DNA from: Actinomycetes bacterium
GTDB lineage: Bacteria; Actinomycetota; Acidimicrobiia; Acidimicrobiales; SZUA-35
DNA length: 44,919 nt
Assembly: GCA_024280015.1 (NCBI GenBank)
Contig: JAJRQY010000036.1
Location: forward strand, 1 to 44,919
Reading direction: 5' to 3'
Position 1 is the first letter of the stretch, and the number at the start of each line of letters is the position of its first letter. A model generated the notes under the pieces. The model did no database searches. It saw only the letters and a list, made by a program, of their open reading frames with translations, and was not told the origin of the DNA. Both the position numbers and the translations under genes were made by a program. This document shows positions 8,325 to 15,594 of this stretch, in pieces.

Positions 8325-9530
8325 GTGAAACGGACCGACCCTCTTTCCATGAAACTGCAAGGCTTCGGAACAACCATCTTTGCCAAGATGTCCGCCCTAG
8401 CAACCGAGACCGGAGCCCTCAATCTTGGTCAAGGGTTCCCCGACAGCGATGGCCCCACGGCGGTTTCTGACGCCGCAATCCAGGCCATTCGTGATGGCAT
8501 CAACCAGTACTCCCCCGGGCCCGGCCATCCCGACCTGCGACAAGCCATCGCCGAACATCAGCAACGCTTCTGGAACCAGACGGTCGATCCAGACTCCGAA
8601 GTCTTGGTTACCGCCGGGGCAACCGAAGCAATCGCCGCCACCCTCCTCGCCCTTTGCGAACCTGACGATGAGGTCATTGTCTTTGACCCGACCTATGACT
8701 CCTACGCTGCTGGGATCTCCATGGCCCAGGCCGTTATTCGGCCGGTGACGCTGAGGCCCGATCCAACTTCGTTAGCCGGCGTGTCAACGACCTATGAGTT
8801 TGACGAAGCCGAACTTCGAGCCGCCTTCGGGCCAAAAACTCGACTCTTTCTACTTAACACACCTCACAACCCGACGGGCAAGGTCTTCACCTCCAAAGAA
8901 CTGGATCTCATCGCCGAGCTTTGTGTCCAACATGACGTCATCGCGGTGACCGATGAGGTCTATGAACATCTGGTCTTCGAAGGACGTCACCGGTTGCTGA
9001 CCCAGAAACCCGGGATGGCGGAGCGAACCCTCACCATCTCCTCCGGCGGAAAGACGTTCTCGTTCACTGGTTGGAAGATCGGCTGGGTGAGCGGGCCGGC
9101 CGAACTGGTGGCCGCGGTACGGACGGCCAAGCAATTTCTGACCTTCGTCAATGGCGCGCCCTTCCAACCGGCAATCGCGGTTGGACTGCGGCTGGAAGAC
9201 GAGTACTACCACAACTTCGTCAATGACCTGCGGGCCAAACGAGACCTCCTCTGTGCTGCCTTGGAGCGGGCTGGCTTCCTCGTTCATCAACCACAAGGCA
9301 CCTATTTCGTCACGGCCGACATCACCCCGCTTGGCTATGAAGACGGCATCGAGTTCTGTCTTGAGCTTCCCCGACGCGCTGGCGTAGTCGCTGTACCTAG
9401 TCGGGTCTTCTACCAACAAGCACCAGAGGGCGAGACCCAACCCGGCAACAGCCTTGTTCGCTTCTGCTTTGCCAAGAGTGATGCAACCCTTACCGAGTCC
9501 GGCGAACGACTGAAGGAAGCCTTCCAATGA
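8325..9530 (+). CDS. PLP-dependent class I/II aminotransferase (glutamine/methionine transaminase-like)
   Basis: 401 residues, fold-type I. The PLP lysine is Lys243 in SSGGKTFSFTGWKIGW; the PLP phosphate/ring contacts are in the family motifs LNTPHNPTGKV and VTDEVYEHLVF. The opening LQGFGTTIFAKMSALA and NLGQGFPD are characteristic of the group holding E. coli YbdL, kynurenine/glutamine transaminase K and DapC-like enzymes. The gene overlaps a nitrilase-fold amidase by 4 bases; that pairing favours a glutamine transaminase that returns amino groups to a 2-oxoacid such as 2-oxo-4-methylthiobutanoate (methionine salvage). N-succinyl-DAP aminotransferase is the main alternative. The GTG at 8325 is preferred for its -10 spacing; the ATG at 8349 is also possible. 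Confidence 0.88.
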   Translation: MKRTDPLSMKLQGFGTTIFAKMSALATETGALNLGQGFPDSDGPTAVSDAAIQAIRDGINQYSPGPGHPDLRQAIAEHQQRFWNQTVDPDSEVLVTAGATEAIAATLLALCEPDDEVIVFDPTYDSYAAGISMAQAVIRPVTLRPDPTSLAGVSTTYEFDEAELRAAFGPKTRLFLLNTPHNPTGKVFTSKELDLIAELCVQHDVIAVTDEVYEHLVFEGRHRLLTQKPGMAERTLTISSGGKTFSFTGWKIGWVSGPAELVAAVRTAKQFLTFVNGAPFQPAIAVGLRLEDEYYHNFVNDLRAKRDLLCAALERAGFLVHQPQGTYFVTADITPLGYEDGIEFCLELPRRAGVVAVPSRVFYQQAPEGETQPGNSLVRFCFAKSDATLTESGERLKEAFQ

Positions 9531-10342
9531 GCAGTTCCAACGAGCAGGCGGCCGACCGGCCCAGCATCAGGGTCGCGGCAATCCAACACAGCATTGTGTG
9601 GGAGGACCCTCCGGCAACCTTCTTGCGGGTCGACCCGTTGATCGAAACCGCGGCCAAAGTTGGTGCCAAACTCATCTGCCTGACCGAAATGTTCTCCGGC
9701 GGATTCTCCATGGCCAGCGACAAGATTGCCGAGCCCGTTGATGGTCCAAGCGCCTCGTTTCTGATTGAGCAAGCAGCCAAGCATGACGTATGGACCTGTG
9801 CATCCATCCCGACTCATTCAGCTGACCACGATCGCCCGGTCAATCGCCTGCACGTTTGTGACGCCAACGGGATCGTTGCTCACTACGACAAGATTCACCC
9901 CTTCAGCTACGCCGGTGAGGACCAGTACTACGACCCAGGCACCCAACTCTTAACGTTGGATCTTGACGGTGTCCGGTGCACCTTCTTCATCTGCTATGAC
10001 CTTCGATTTGTGACCGAGTTCTGGGACACAGCAGCAGACACTGATTTGTATGTCATCGTCGCCAACTGGCCTGCTGTTCGCCGAGAGCACTGGCGGGCCC
10101 TGCTTCGAGCCCGAGCCATCGAGAATCAGTCATATGTCTTGGCGGTCAATCGAGTCGGAGATGACAACACTGGCCTGGCTTACGGCGGAGATTCCACCCT
10201 GATCGACCCGCTCGGCCAGACCCTGCTGCACGCAGCCGAGATTGAAACAACTCTGATCGGCGAGGTGAGGGCCGGGCATGTCGCCGAGGTCCGGGCCCAG
10301 TTCCCCTTCCATCTTGACCGAGGCAATACTGCGACTTACTAG
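9527..10342 (+). CDS. Carbon-nitrogen hydrolase, probable omega-amidase (Nit2/YafV-like)
   Basis: 271 residues of the nitrilase superfamily with the full catalytic triad: Glu54 (LICLTEMF), Lys122 (YDKIHPF) and Cys156 (FICYDLRF). The length and the motifs HYDKIHPFSYAGE and CYDLRFVTEFWD fit the omega-amidase/Nit2 branch, which hydrolyses 2-oxoglutaramate or 2-oxosuccinamate to the 2-oxoacid and ammonia. Its ATG overlaps the aminotransferase stop by 4 bases, implying coupled expression. Together the two would deamidate glutamine through its 2-oxo form and make the transamination irreversible. The first 12 residues are polar and probably disordered. Other carbamoyl or amide substrates are not excluded. 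Confidence 0.87.
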   Translation: MSSSNEQAADRPSIRVAAIQHSIVWEDPPATFLRVDPLIETAAKVGAKLICLTEMFSGGFSMASDKIAEPVDGPSASFLIEQAAKHDVWTCASIPTHSADHDRPVNRLHVCDANGIVAHYDKIHPFSYAGEDQYYDPGTQLLTLDLDGVRCTFFICYDLRFVTEFWDTAADTDLYVIVANWPAVRREHWRALLRARAIENQSYVLAVNRVGDDNTGLAYGGDSTLIDPLGQTLLHAAEIETTLIGEVRAGHVAEVRAQFPFHLDRGNTATY

Positions 10343-10360
10343 GTCCGGCCCACCTCAGTT

Positions 10361-10375
10361 CTAGCTCAGTGCTAG
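10361..10375. terminator. Short hairpin between convergent genes
   Basis: CTAGC/GCTAG arms around a 5-base loop, extended after a 2-base bulge by TCAG/CTGA (10355-10379). It lies between the nitrilase stop and the convergent vapC stop. There is no T tract, so it is weak. Confidence 0.3.
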
Positions 10376-10791
10376 CTGACGGCGAGCTGTAGGTCAGTTT
10401 GGTGAAAGTCATTCCCAACACACAGCAGGGGCAACGCTGTATGAGCGGCCAGCGCATAGCTGAAACAATCCCCATAGTTCAGTGATGCCCGGTGCCTTCC
10501 CTTACCGTATTTCTGCCAGGCAACGAAGGCCAGATCTGCTAGCTGCTCCGTCACAGGAATGCGATCGATCCCCGCTTGTCGCACGAGTTCATCAGCGATT
10601 CTGCTGCCTTGTTCTCCGAGACGAGACGTCGCCACCATCCGCAACTCCAACAGGGTCGCGTCACTGATGATGGCGGACCGGGCCTCACTCAGTGCTAACT
10701 CACAGGCATCCGCCTGGTCTTCTGCCAGAAGCATGGCCATGAGAGCAGACGTGTCCACGACCAAATCGTCAACCGCAGGGCGTTTCGTCAA
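10372..10791 (-). CDS. vapC: VapC-family PIN-domain ribonuclease toxin
   Basis: 139 residues. The four acidic residues of the PIN active site are visible: Asp13 (VVDTSAL), Glu49 (LLELRMV), Asp108 ([12 protein letters not shown]) and Asp128 ([10 protein letters not shown]). The [11 protein letters not shown] and GNDF motifs are typical of the mycobacterial type of VapC. The enzyme is expected to cut RNA (tRNA or rRNA in studied members) when the antitoxin is lost. It overlaps vapB by 4 bases, giving the usual antitoxin-first co-translation. All catalytic residues are intact, so it should be active. Confidence 0.93.
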   Translation of the reverse strand: MTKRPAVDDLVVDTSALMAMLLAEDQADACELALSEARSAIISDATLLELRMVATSRLGEQGSRIADELVRQAGIDRIPVTEQLADLAFVAWQKYGKGRHRASLNYGDCFSYALAAHTALPLLCVGNDFHQTDLQLAVS

Positions 10792-11033
10792 ACTGGTAGT
10801 CCGGCACTATCGAATTGAGGTGAGGACGCTGGGTTCTCGGCCCGCTCCAGGGTTTGGGCGCGCTCCAGAACCTCTCGAATGCGCTCTGCTTTGGTTGGAC
10901 CGTGCACCAACCGCTCTTGTTTCAGCCGCTGGCGTAAGGATTCAATGACCGCTGTCGTGAGGCTTTCTCCGGTTAGAGACGAGAGTTCTCGCACCAACAA
11001 GTCTGCCTCGGGGTTCTTGATGCTAAATGCCAT
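10788..11033 (-). CDS. vapB: VapB-family antitoxin
   Basis: 81 residues. The N-terminal half ([36 protein letters not shown]) fits the short ribbon-helix-helix-like antitoxin family that pairs with PIN toxins; the C-terminal half is the flexible part that wraps the toxin. It lies directly upstream of vapC with a 4-base overlap. The start codon is inside an inverted repeat that also frames the -10 box, so the protein, or the VapBC complex, very likely represses its own leaderless promoter. Confidence 0.9.
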   Translation of the reverse strand: MAFSIKNPEADLLVRELSSLTGESLTTAVIESLRQRLKQERLVHGPTKAERIREVLERAQTLERAENPASSPQFDSAGLPV

Positions 11034-11061
11034 GTCTAGAATCTATCGGGTTTTCTAGACA
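11033..11061. promoter_or_regulatory. vapBC operator: inverted repeat around the promoter
   Basis: TGTCTAGA (11033-11040) and TCTAGACA (11054-11061) are perfect inverted arms separated by 13 bases, 21 bases centre to centre, about two DNA turns. Each arm itself contains the palindrome TCTAGA. The left arm overlaps both the vapB start codon and the last base of the -10 box. Confidence 0.65.
11040..11045 (-). promoter_or_regulatory. -10 box for leaderless vapBC mRNA
   Basis: TAGATT on the minus strand ends 6 bases before the vapB ATG, so +1 is predicted at the A of the start codon (11033). No ribosome-binding site is present. Confidence 0.6.
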
Positions 11062-11081
11062 CGACAAAGTCAGAGTCAAGA

Positions 11082-11116
11082 CATTGCCCAGAGTCGCATT
11101 GCCCAGAGTCGCATTG
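11082..11116. repeat. 15-base tandem repeat, about 2.3 copies
   Basis: CATTGCCCAGAGTCG occurs at 11082-11096 and 11097-11111, followed by the partial copy CATTGC. It sits between vapB and the molybdopterin oxidoreductase and could be replication slippage or a binding site. Confidence 0.6.
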
Positions 11117-11204
11117 CATGGTCGGATCGAGTAGGTTCGTTTGTTGAACTGACAAGGGGCCGAACTGCTCCCCTACCCGCCGATCGACCTGACTCGAGAC
11201 CGCT

Positions 11205-13538
11205 ATGACCCAAAGCCCGACCTGGCACAAGAGTGCCTGCATCCTTTGTTCCATCAACTGTGCGGTCGAGCTCCGCACCAATGGCCGTGAAATCATCCGA
11301 GTCCGGGGCGACAAGGCCAGCCCATCTTCGGAGGGCTACACCTGCGAAAAAGCCCTACGACTCAACCACTACCAGAACGACCAACATCGCCTGGCAAGCC
11401 CGCTGCGGCGCCGCGACGACGGCACCTTCGAAGAGATTGACTGGGACACCGCCATTGCCGAGATCGGAGACCGCTACCGCGACATCATCGACACCCATGG
11501 CGGCGACAAGATCCTTTTCTATGGAGGAGGCGGCCAAGGCAATCACCTCGGCGGCGCGGCCTACGGTTCAGCAACCCGAGCGGCGCTGGGTATCCGCTAC
11601 AACTCCAACGCCCTAGCCCAGGAAAAGACCGGTGAGTTCTGGGTCGACGGCCAACTCTTTGGACGGTCCAACTGCCACACCACCGGCGACTACGAAGAAG
11701 CTGAGGTATCGGTCTTCTGGGGCAAGAACCCTTGGCAGTCCCACGGTTTCCCCCAAGCCCGGCGAGTCCTCAAGGCCATGGCGAAGGATCCGAACCGGAC
11801 CATGATTGTCGTCGATCCCCGCATCAGCGAGTCAGCCAAGATGGCCGACATTCATCTTCGGCCAGTGCCCGGCGGAGACGCCCACCTGCTAGCAGCCATA
11901 CTCGGTGTCCTGGTCCAAGAAGACTTGCTGAACCACGAGTGGCTGGAAGCAAACGCCAGCGGCCTGAACGAGCTGTTGAGCCATGTACGAGCCGTCAACA
12001 TCAAGGCTTCCTGTGACAAGGCTGGGGTGCAGCCAACCCAGGTTCGAGAAGTCGCGCGGATTCTGGCCAAGGCTAAGGGTGGCGTTTCCATCTTCGAAGA
12101 CCTCGGTATTCAGCAAGCCCCTCACTCCACCCTCAACAGCTATCTGGAAAAGCTCCTCGTACTCCTGACCGGAAACTTCGGCGTGAAGGGAGGCATGAAC
12201 CTGCACTCGCGGTTCGCCTCTCTCAGCTCCGGTGGAGCATCGGGCCGCTCTCGCAACAGTGCCAGGGTCGAACCAGCAACCCCCGTCACCGGCCATCGAC
12301 TCGTCACCGGACTGGTGCCTTGCAATGTCATTCCCGACGAAATCTTGTCCGATCACCCCGACCGATTCCGAGCCATGTTGATCGAGTCCGGCAACCCAGT
12401 GCACTCCATTGCCGACAGTACCCGGATGCGTGAGGCCCTGGATGCTCTGGACTTCCTGGTTGTCATCGATGTTGCCCTGACCGAGACCGCAAGACACGCC
12501 GACTATGTGCTTCCAGGCTCCTCCCAATTTGAGAAGTGGGAAGCCACCTTCTTCAACCTGGAGTTCCCCTCCAACTTCTTCCAACTACGACCACCAGTCT
12601 TTGAGCCACTGGAGGGCACCCTGCCTGAAGTCGAGATCCACGCACGGCTTTGCCGAGAACTTGGCGCTTACAACGACGAGGACCTCGCTCCGCTGCATGC
12701 CGCCGCAGCCAACGGGCGTGCCGCCTACCTTGATGCATTCTTCTCATTCAGCATCGAGCACCCCGAATTCAGCCGCTTCGCCCCGGTGATCCTCTACGAG
12801 ACCCTCGGCCCAATCCTGCAAACGCCCGAAGGCATCTCCGCGGCCGGAGCAGCGGCCGTCTGGGGATTGTCCCAACTCTGCGTCGCCTCCTACGGACCCT
12901 CCGTTCTGCGTGCAGGAATTGGAGAGAATCTGGCCGATGGAGAGTCGTTGGGCGATGCGCTCTTTGACCACATCTTGGCCAATCCATCGGGCATCACCTT
13001 CACCATCGACAACTACTCTGAAACCATGGCCCGAGTACAAACCGATGACGGCAAGGTCCGTCTGGCCATCGACTCACTGTTGAGCGAATTCGACCGCCTT
13101 GCCACCGAACCGGCCCCCTTCGAAGCGGACCCCGAGTTCCCCATGGTGCTCTCCGCTGGCGAGCGCCGCTCATCAACCGCAAACACCATCTATCGTGATC
13201 CGTCCTGGCGAAAGACCGATCAACACGGAGCACTTCGCATCTCAACCACCGATGCCGAGGGTCTCGGGCTCGTCAACGGCGACAAGGCCCGAATCACCAC
13301 CCGAGCCGGAAGCGCGGTGACCGAAATCGAGATCACTGACACCCTGCTTGCCGGACACATCTCCCTACCGAACGGCTTCGGGCTCGGTCCGGCTGGATCG
13401 AGTGGCTCAGTCGGCGTAGCCCCCAATGAACTGACCTCGGGCAGTGACCGAGACTGGTTTGCTGGTACTCCCCATCACAAACATGTTCGGGCCAAGGTCG
13501 AGCGGGCCGAGATGCCGATGAAACAGGCTGTCTCCTGA
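11205..13538 (+). CDS. Molybdopterin-dependent oxidoreductase of the DMSO-reductase/formate-dehydrogenase superfamily
   Basis: 777 residues. The N-terminus binds one [4Fe-4S] cluster through Cys12, Cys15, Cys19 and Cys47 (C-x2-C-x3-C-x27-C) with a basic residue two places after the last Cys. Cofactor-binding segments follow (YGGGGQGNHLGG, FWGKNPWQSHGF, MIVVDPRISESAKMADIHLRPVPGGD, and LPNGFGLGP in the C-terminal domain from about 650). There is no Tat signal, so it is cytosolic. At the place where the Mo/W ligand is expected (about residues 133-142, NSNALAQEKT) no Cys or selenocysteine is seen. The opening TWHKSACILC recalls an actinobacterial branch of unassigned oxidoreductases. No electron-transfer partner is adjacent. 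An HxlR regulator overlaps its stop codon. Substrate unknown. Confidence 0.9.
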   Translation: MTQSPTWHKSACILCSINCAVELRTNGREIIRVRGDKASPSSEGYTCEKALRLNHYQNDQHRLASPLRRRDDGTFEEIDWDTAIAEIGDRYRDIIDTHGGDKILFYGGGGQGNHLGGAAYGSATRAALGIRYNSNALAQEKTGEFWVDGQLFGRSNCHTTGDYEEAEVSVFWGKNPWQSHGFPQARRVLKAMAKDPNRTMIVVDPRISESAKMADIHLRPVPGGDAHLLAAILGVLVQEDLLNHEWLEANASGLNELLSHVRAVNIKASCDKAGVQPTQVREVARILAKAKGGVSIFEDLGIQQAPHSTLNSYLEKLLVLLTGNFGVKGGMNLHSRFASLSSGGASGRSRNSARVEPATPVTGHRLVTGLVPCNVIPDEILSDHPDRFRAMLIESGNPVHSIADSTRMREALDALDFLVVIDVALTETARHADYVLPGSSQFEKWEATFFNLEFPSNFFQLRPPVFEPLEGTLPEVEIHARLCRELGAYNDEDLAPLHAAAANGRAAYLDAFFSFSIEHPEFSRFAPVILYETLGPILQTPEGISAAGAAAVWGLSQLCVASYGPSVLRAGIGENLADGESLGDALFDHILANPSGITFTIDNYSETMARVQTDDGKVRLAIDSLLSEFDRLATEPAPFEADPEFPMVLSAGERRSSTANTIYRDPSWRKTDQHGALRISTTDAEGLGLVNGDKARITTRAGSAVTEIEITDTLLAGHISLPNGFGLGPAGSSGSVGVAPNELTSGSDRDWFAGTPHHKHVRAKVERAEMPMKQAVS

Positions 13539-13990
13539 TGCGACGTACCCGGTTCGACGACGCCCGTTGCCCGGTAGCGCGGGCAACGGATCTGATGGGC
13601 GATTGGTGGACACCCCTCGTCCTGCGAGATGCCTTCTTCGGGCAACGCCGTTTCAGCGGATTTCAAGAAAGCCTCGATATTCCTAAGGCTGTCCTCGCCG
13701 CCCGATTGGCCCGCTTGTGCGACGAAGGAATGATGGAGAAGGTCCCCTACAGCGAGCATCCGCCGCGCTATGAGTATCACCTGACCGACAAGGGCCGGGC
13801 CTTCTGGGATGTCTTGGCCGCTATGTGGCGTTGGGGAACCGATTGGTGCTGGCCCGAAGGTGAGCACCCATACCTGTCGCTCAAATCGCGGGCCACCGGA
13901 CAGATTGTGCACCCAATCGTGGTTGATGAACTCACCGGCGAGCGTCTGGACCTCGACGCCGTCCGCTTTGGCCGCACCTCCACCGGATAA
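13538..13990 (+). CDS. HxlR-family winged-helix transcriptional regulator
   Basis: 150 residues. Cys11 in ARCPVARATDLMGDWWTPLVLRD, the recognition region RFSGFQESLDIPKAVLAARLARLCDEGMM and the wing YEYHLTDKGRAFWDVL are the hallmarks of HxlR/MarR-type redox or aldehyde-sensing repressors. A single N-terminal Cys is the sensor in several relatives. The ATG overlaps the oxidoreductase TGA (TGATG), so the regulator is co-translated with the enzyme and may control it. The residues after 115 (ATGQIVHPIVVDELTGERLDL) form a short extra C-terminal segment found in many longer HxlR proteins. Confidence 0.9.
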   Translation: MRRTRFDDARCPVARATDLMGDWWTPLVLRDAFFGQRRFSGFQESLDIPKAVLAARLARLCDEGMMEKVPYSEHPPRYEYHLTDKGRAFWDVLAAMWRWGTDWCWPEGEHPYLSLKSRATGQIVHPIVVDELTGERLDLDAVRFGRTSTG

Positions 13991-14007
13991 CGGCAAGCTG
14001 TGACAGA

Positions 14008-14961
14008 ATGCGGGCAATGAACTCTCGGGTGGTATTTGCGACGGTGATTTTGGTTGCCATTCTTGTCGGAGGCAACTTCACCTCCCTCAAGTTTGCCCTA
14101 GATCACACCACTCCCTTTCTTCTCACCTCCATGCGCACAGTCGTCGGCGGGATCGTCTTGACCTCCTTTGCTCTCCTGCGGGGTGAAGCGTTACCACGAC
14201 GACGCGACGATCTGGCACGAATCCTCGTTGTCTCCTTTAGCATCACCACCATCTCCAGCGCCCTCCTCGTCTTCGGAGTTAGCCGAGTACCCGCCGGCGT
14301 TGCCTCGCTGCTGGCATCCACCATGCCCTTGTTCACCGCGGTACTTTCCATCTTTCTGCTGAAAACAACCCTGCCACGGCTTGCCGTCCTCGGCCTCTCA
14401 ATCGGCTTTATAGGCACCATCATCTTGGCCATGCCCTCACTGGGCGGACAAACCGCCGGCATCGGCATCGTGTCCATGGTGTTTTCGGCCTTGGCTTGGG
14501 CCTTTGGCACCGTCTACATGAAATGGAAGGACCTGAGCCGAGTAAGTCCCATCATGCTGGTCGGCTGTCAGCTCTTGATGTCAGCCGTGGTCTTGGTGCC
14601 CTTCGCCCTCATAGTCGAGGGAACATCCAAGACCGATTGGAGTCTCGGGCTGGCTCTGCCTGTTGCCTATTCTGCCGTTCCCGGCATGGCTGTCACCTTT
14701 GCCCTGATCGCCACCGTTGTTCGTCGAGCCTCACCAACCCTGGCTGCTTCGACCGCCTACATCATCCCGGTCTTTGGTGTTCTCTTCGCCTTCGTGATCC
14801 GCGGCGAAGTCCTGGGAGTCGCCGAACTTATCGGGGGCATATTTGTCCTCATCGGGGTGAACATCTTGATTCGAGCAACCGCCCCTCAGGCACCCGCCGT
14901 ACCGCCGTCAGGTGAGCCGCCGACGACGAGGCCGCGCTCGGCCAGCGCAGCACGAACCTGA
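14008..14961 (+). CDS. EamA/DMT-family membrane transporter
   Basis: 317 residues with ten predicted membrane helices in two EamA repeats (first about residues 5-140, second about 150-290), for example FATVILVAILVGGNFTSLKFAL and ILAMPSLGG in the first half and IPVFGVLFAFVIRGEVLG in the second. The family exports amino acids or other small metabolites; the cargo cannot be told. The ATG at 14017 is an alternative start. It follows the HxlR gene by 17 bases, so regulator and exporter may be one transcript. The last 25 codons are antisense to the 3' end of the HAD gene (76 bases of tail-to-tail overlap), and the C-terminal 30 residues are polar and Pro/Ser-rich. Confidence 0.9.
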   Translation: MRAMNSRVVFATVILVAILVGGNFTSLKFALDHTTPFLLTSMRTVVGGIVLTSFALLRGEALPRRRDDLARILVVSFSITTISSALLVFGVSRVPAGVASLLASTMPLFTAVLSIFLLKTTLPRLAVLGLSIGFIGTIILAMPSLGGQTAGIGIVSMVFSALAWAFGTVYMKWKDLSRVSPIMLVGCQLLMSAVVLVPFALIVEGTSKTDWSLGLALPVAYSAVPGMAVTFALIATVVRRASPTLAASTAYIIPVFGVLFAFVIRGEVLGVAELIGGIFVLIGVNILIRATAPQAPAVPPSGEPPTTRPRSASAART

Positions 14962-15530
14962 TCAACACCCTTGGTCAGGACGGCGTCGATACCAAGCGCA
15001 ATTGCGGCATCGATATTGGGCTGATTGTCATCAACAAACAAGATCTCAGCTGGCGGGACCGCCAGCTCGGCAATCACGTGTTCGAAGATGATTGCATCCG
15101 GCTTGACCATGTCCAAGCGGTAGGACGTGAACACCCGATCAAACAAGCCAGCGATGATCTCGTGGTCGGCCTGGGTTTCCCAATGCATCTCATTGGTGTT
15201 GCTCAGCACCGAGAACGGCACACCGTTGGACTTGAGTTCTTCCAGCAGGTCCTGGGCACCAGGAAACAACCCCTTTGGCCAGCGGGCAAACCGCTGAACC
15301 AGTTCGTCCCCCGACATGGCCAAGCCAAGTTCGGCAACCAATTCGGACCCGAAGTACTCCGGCGTGCAGCGCCCTCGCTCGAAATGGCGAACCGTTGGAC
15401 TGCGCAACCAGCCACGCCAGAAGTCTTGCACCGAGATCTCTTCGTCGCCCAAGATGTCGCTGATCGGACCAAGTTCGACCAGAACCCCTCCCATATCAAA
15501 CACGACGGTCTTCGTTTTGGATTCATGCAT
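14886..15530 (-). CDS. HAD-superfamily hydrolase
   Basis: About 214 residues. The four HAD motifs are present: I, VVFDMGGVLVEL; II, FSVLSNTNEM; III, the Lys in MVKPDAIIF; IV, ILFVDDNQPNIDAA. The helical cap between I and II places it in the subfamily of YihX/epoxide-hydrolase-like phosphatases. It should dephosphorylate a small phosphometabolite. The ATG at 15530 is chosen because the product then starts eight residues before motif I; a TTG at 15566 would add 12 unconserved residues. Neither start has a clear ribosome-binding site. It is 64 bases downstream of the giant ATPase gene on the same strand and may be the last gene of that unit. The 3' end overlaps the convergent EamA gene. Confidence 0.88.
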   Translation of the reverse strand: MHESKTKTVVFDMGGVLVELGPISDILGDEEISVQDFWRGWLRSPTVRHFERGRCTPEYFGSELVAELGLAMSGDELVQRFARWPKGLFPGAQDLLEELKSNGVPFSVLSNTNEMHWETQADHEIIAGLFDRVFTSYRLDMVKPDAIIFEHVIAELAVPPAEILFVDDNQPNIDAAIALGIDAVLTKGVDQVRAALAERGLVVGGSPDGGTAGA

Positions 15531-15594
15531 CTTGCAGTGCTTTCTGTTTCCGAAGGCGGGCCACAACCATTGACTGCATCAAGTTGTTCGGGTG

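Noticed and set aside
11889-12584. 231-codon minus-strand frame inside the molybdopterin oxidoreductase
   Set aside because: Antisense shadow with no motif; the plus-strand gene is intact.
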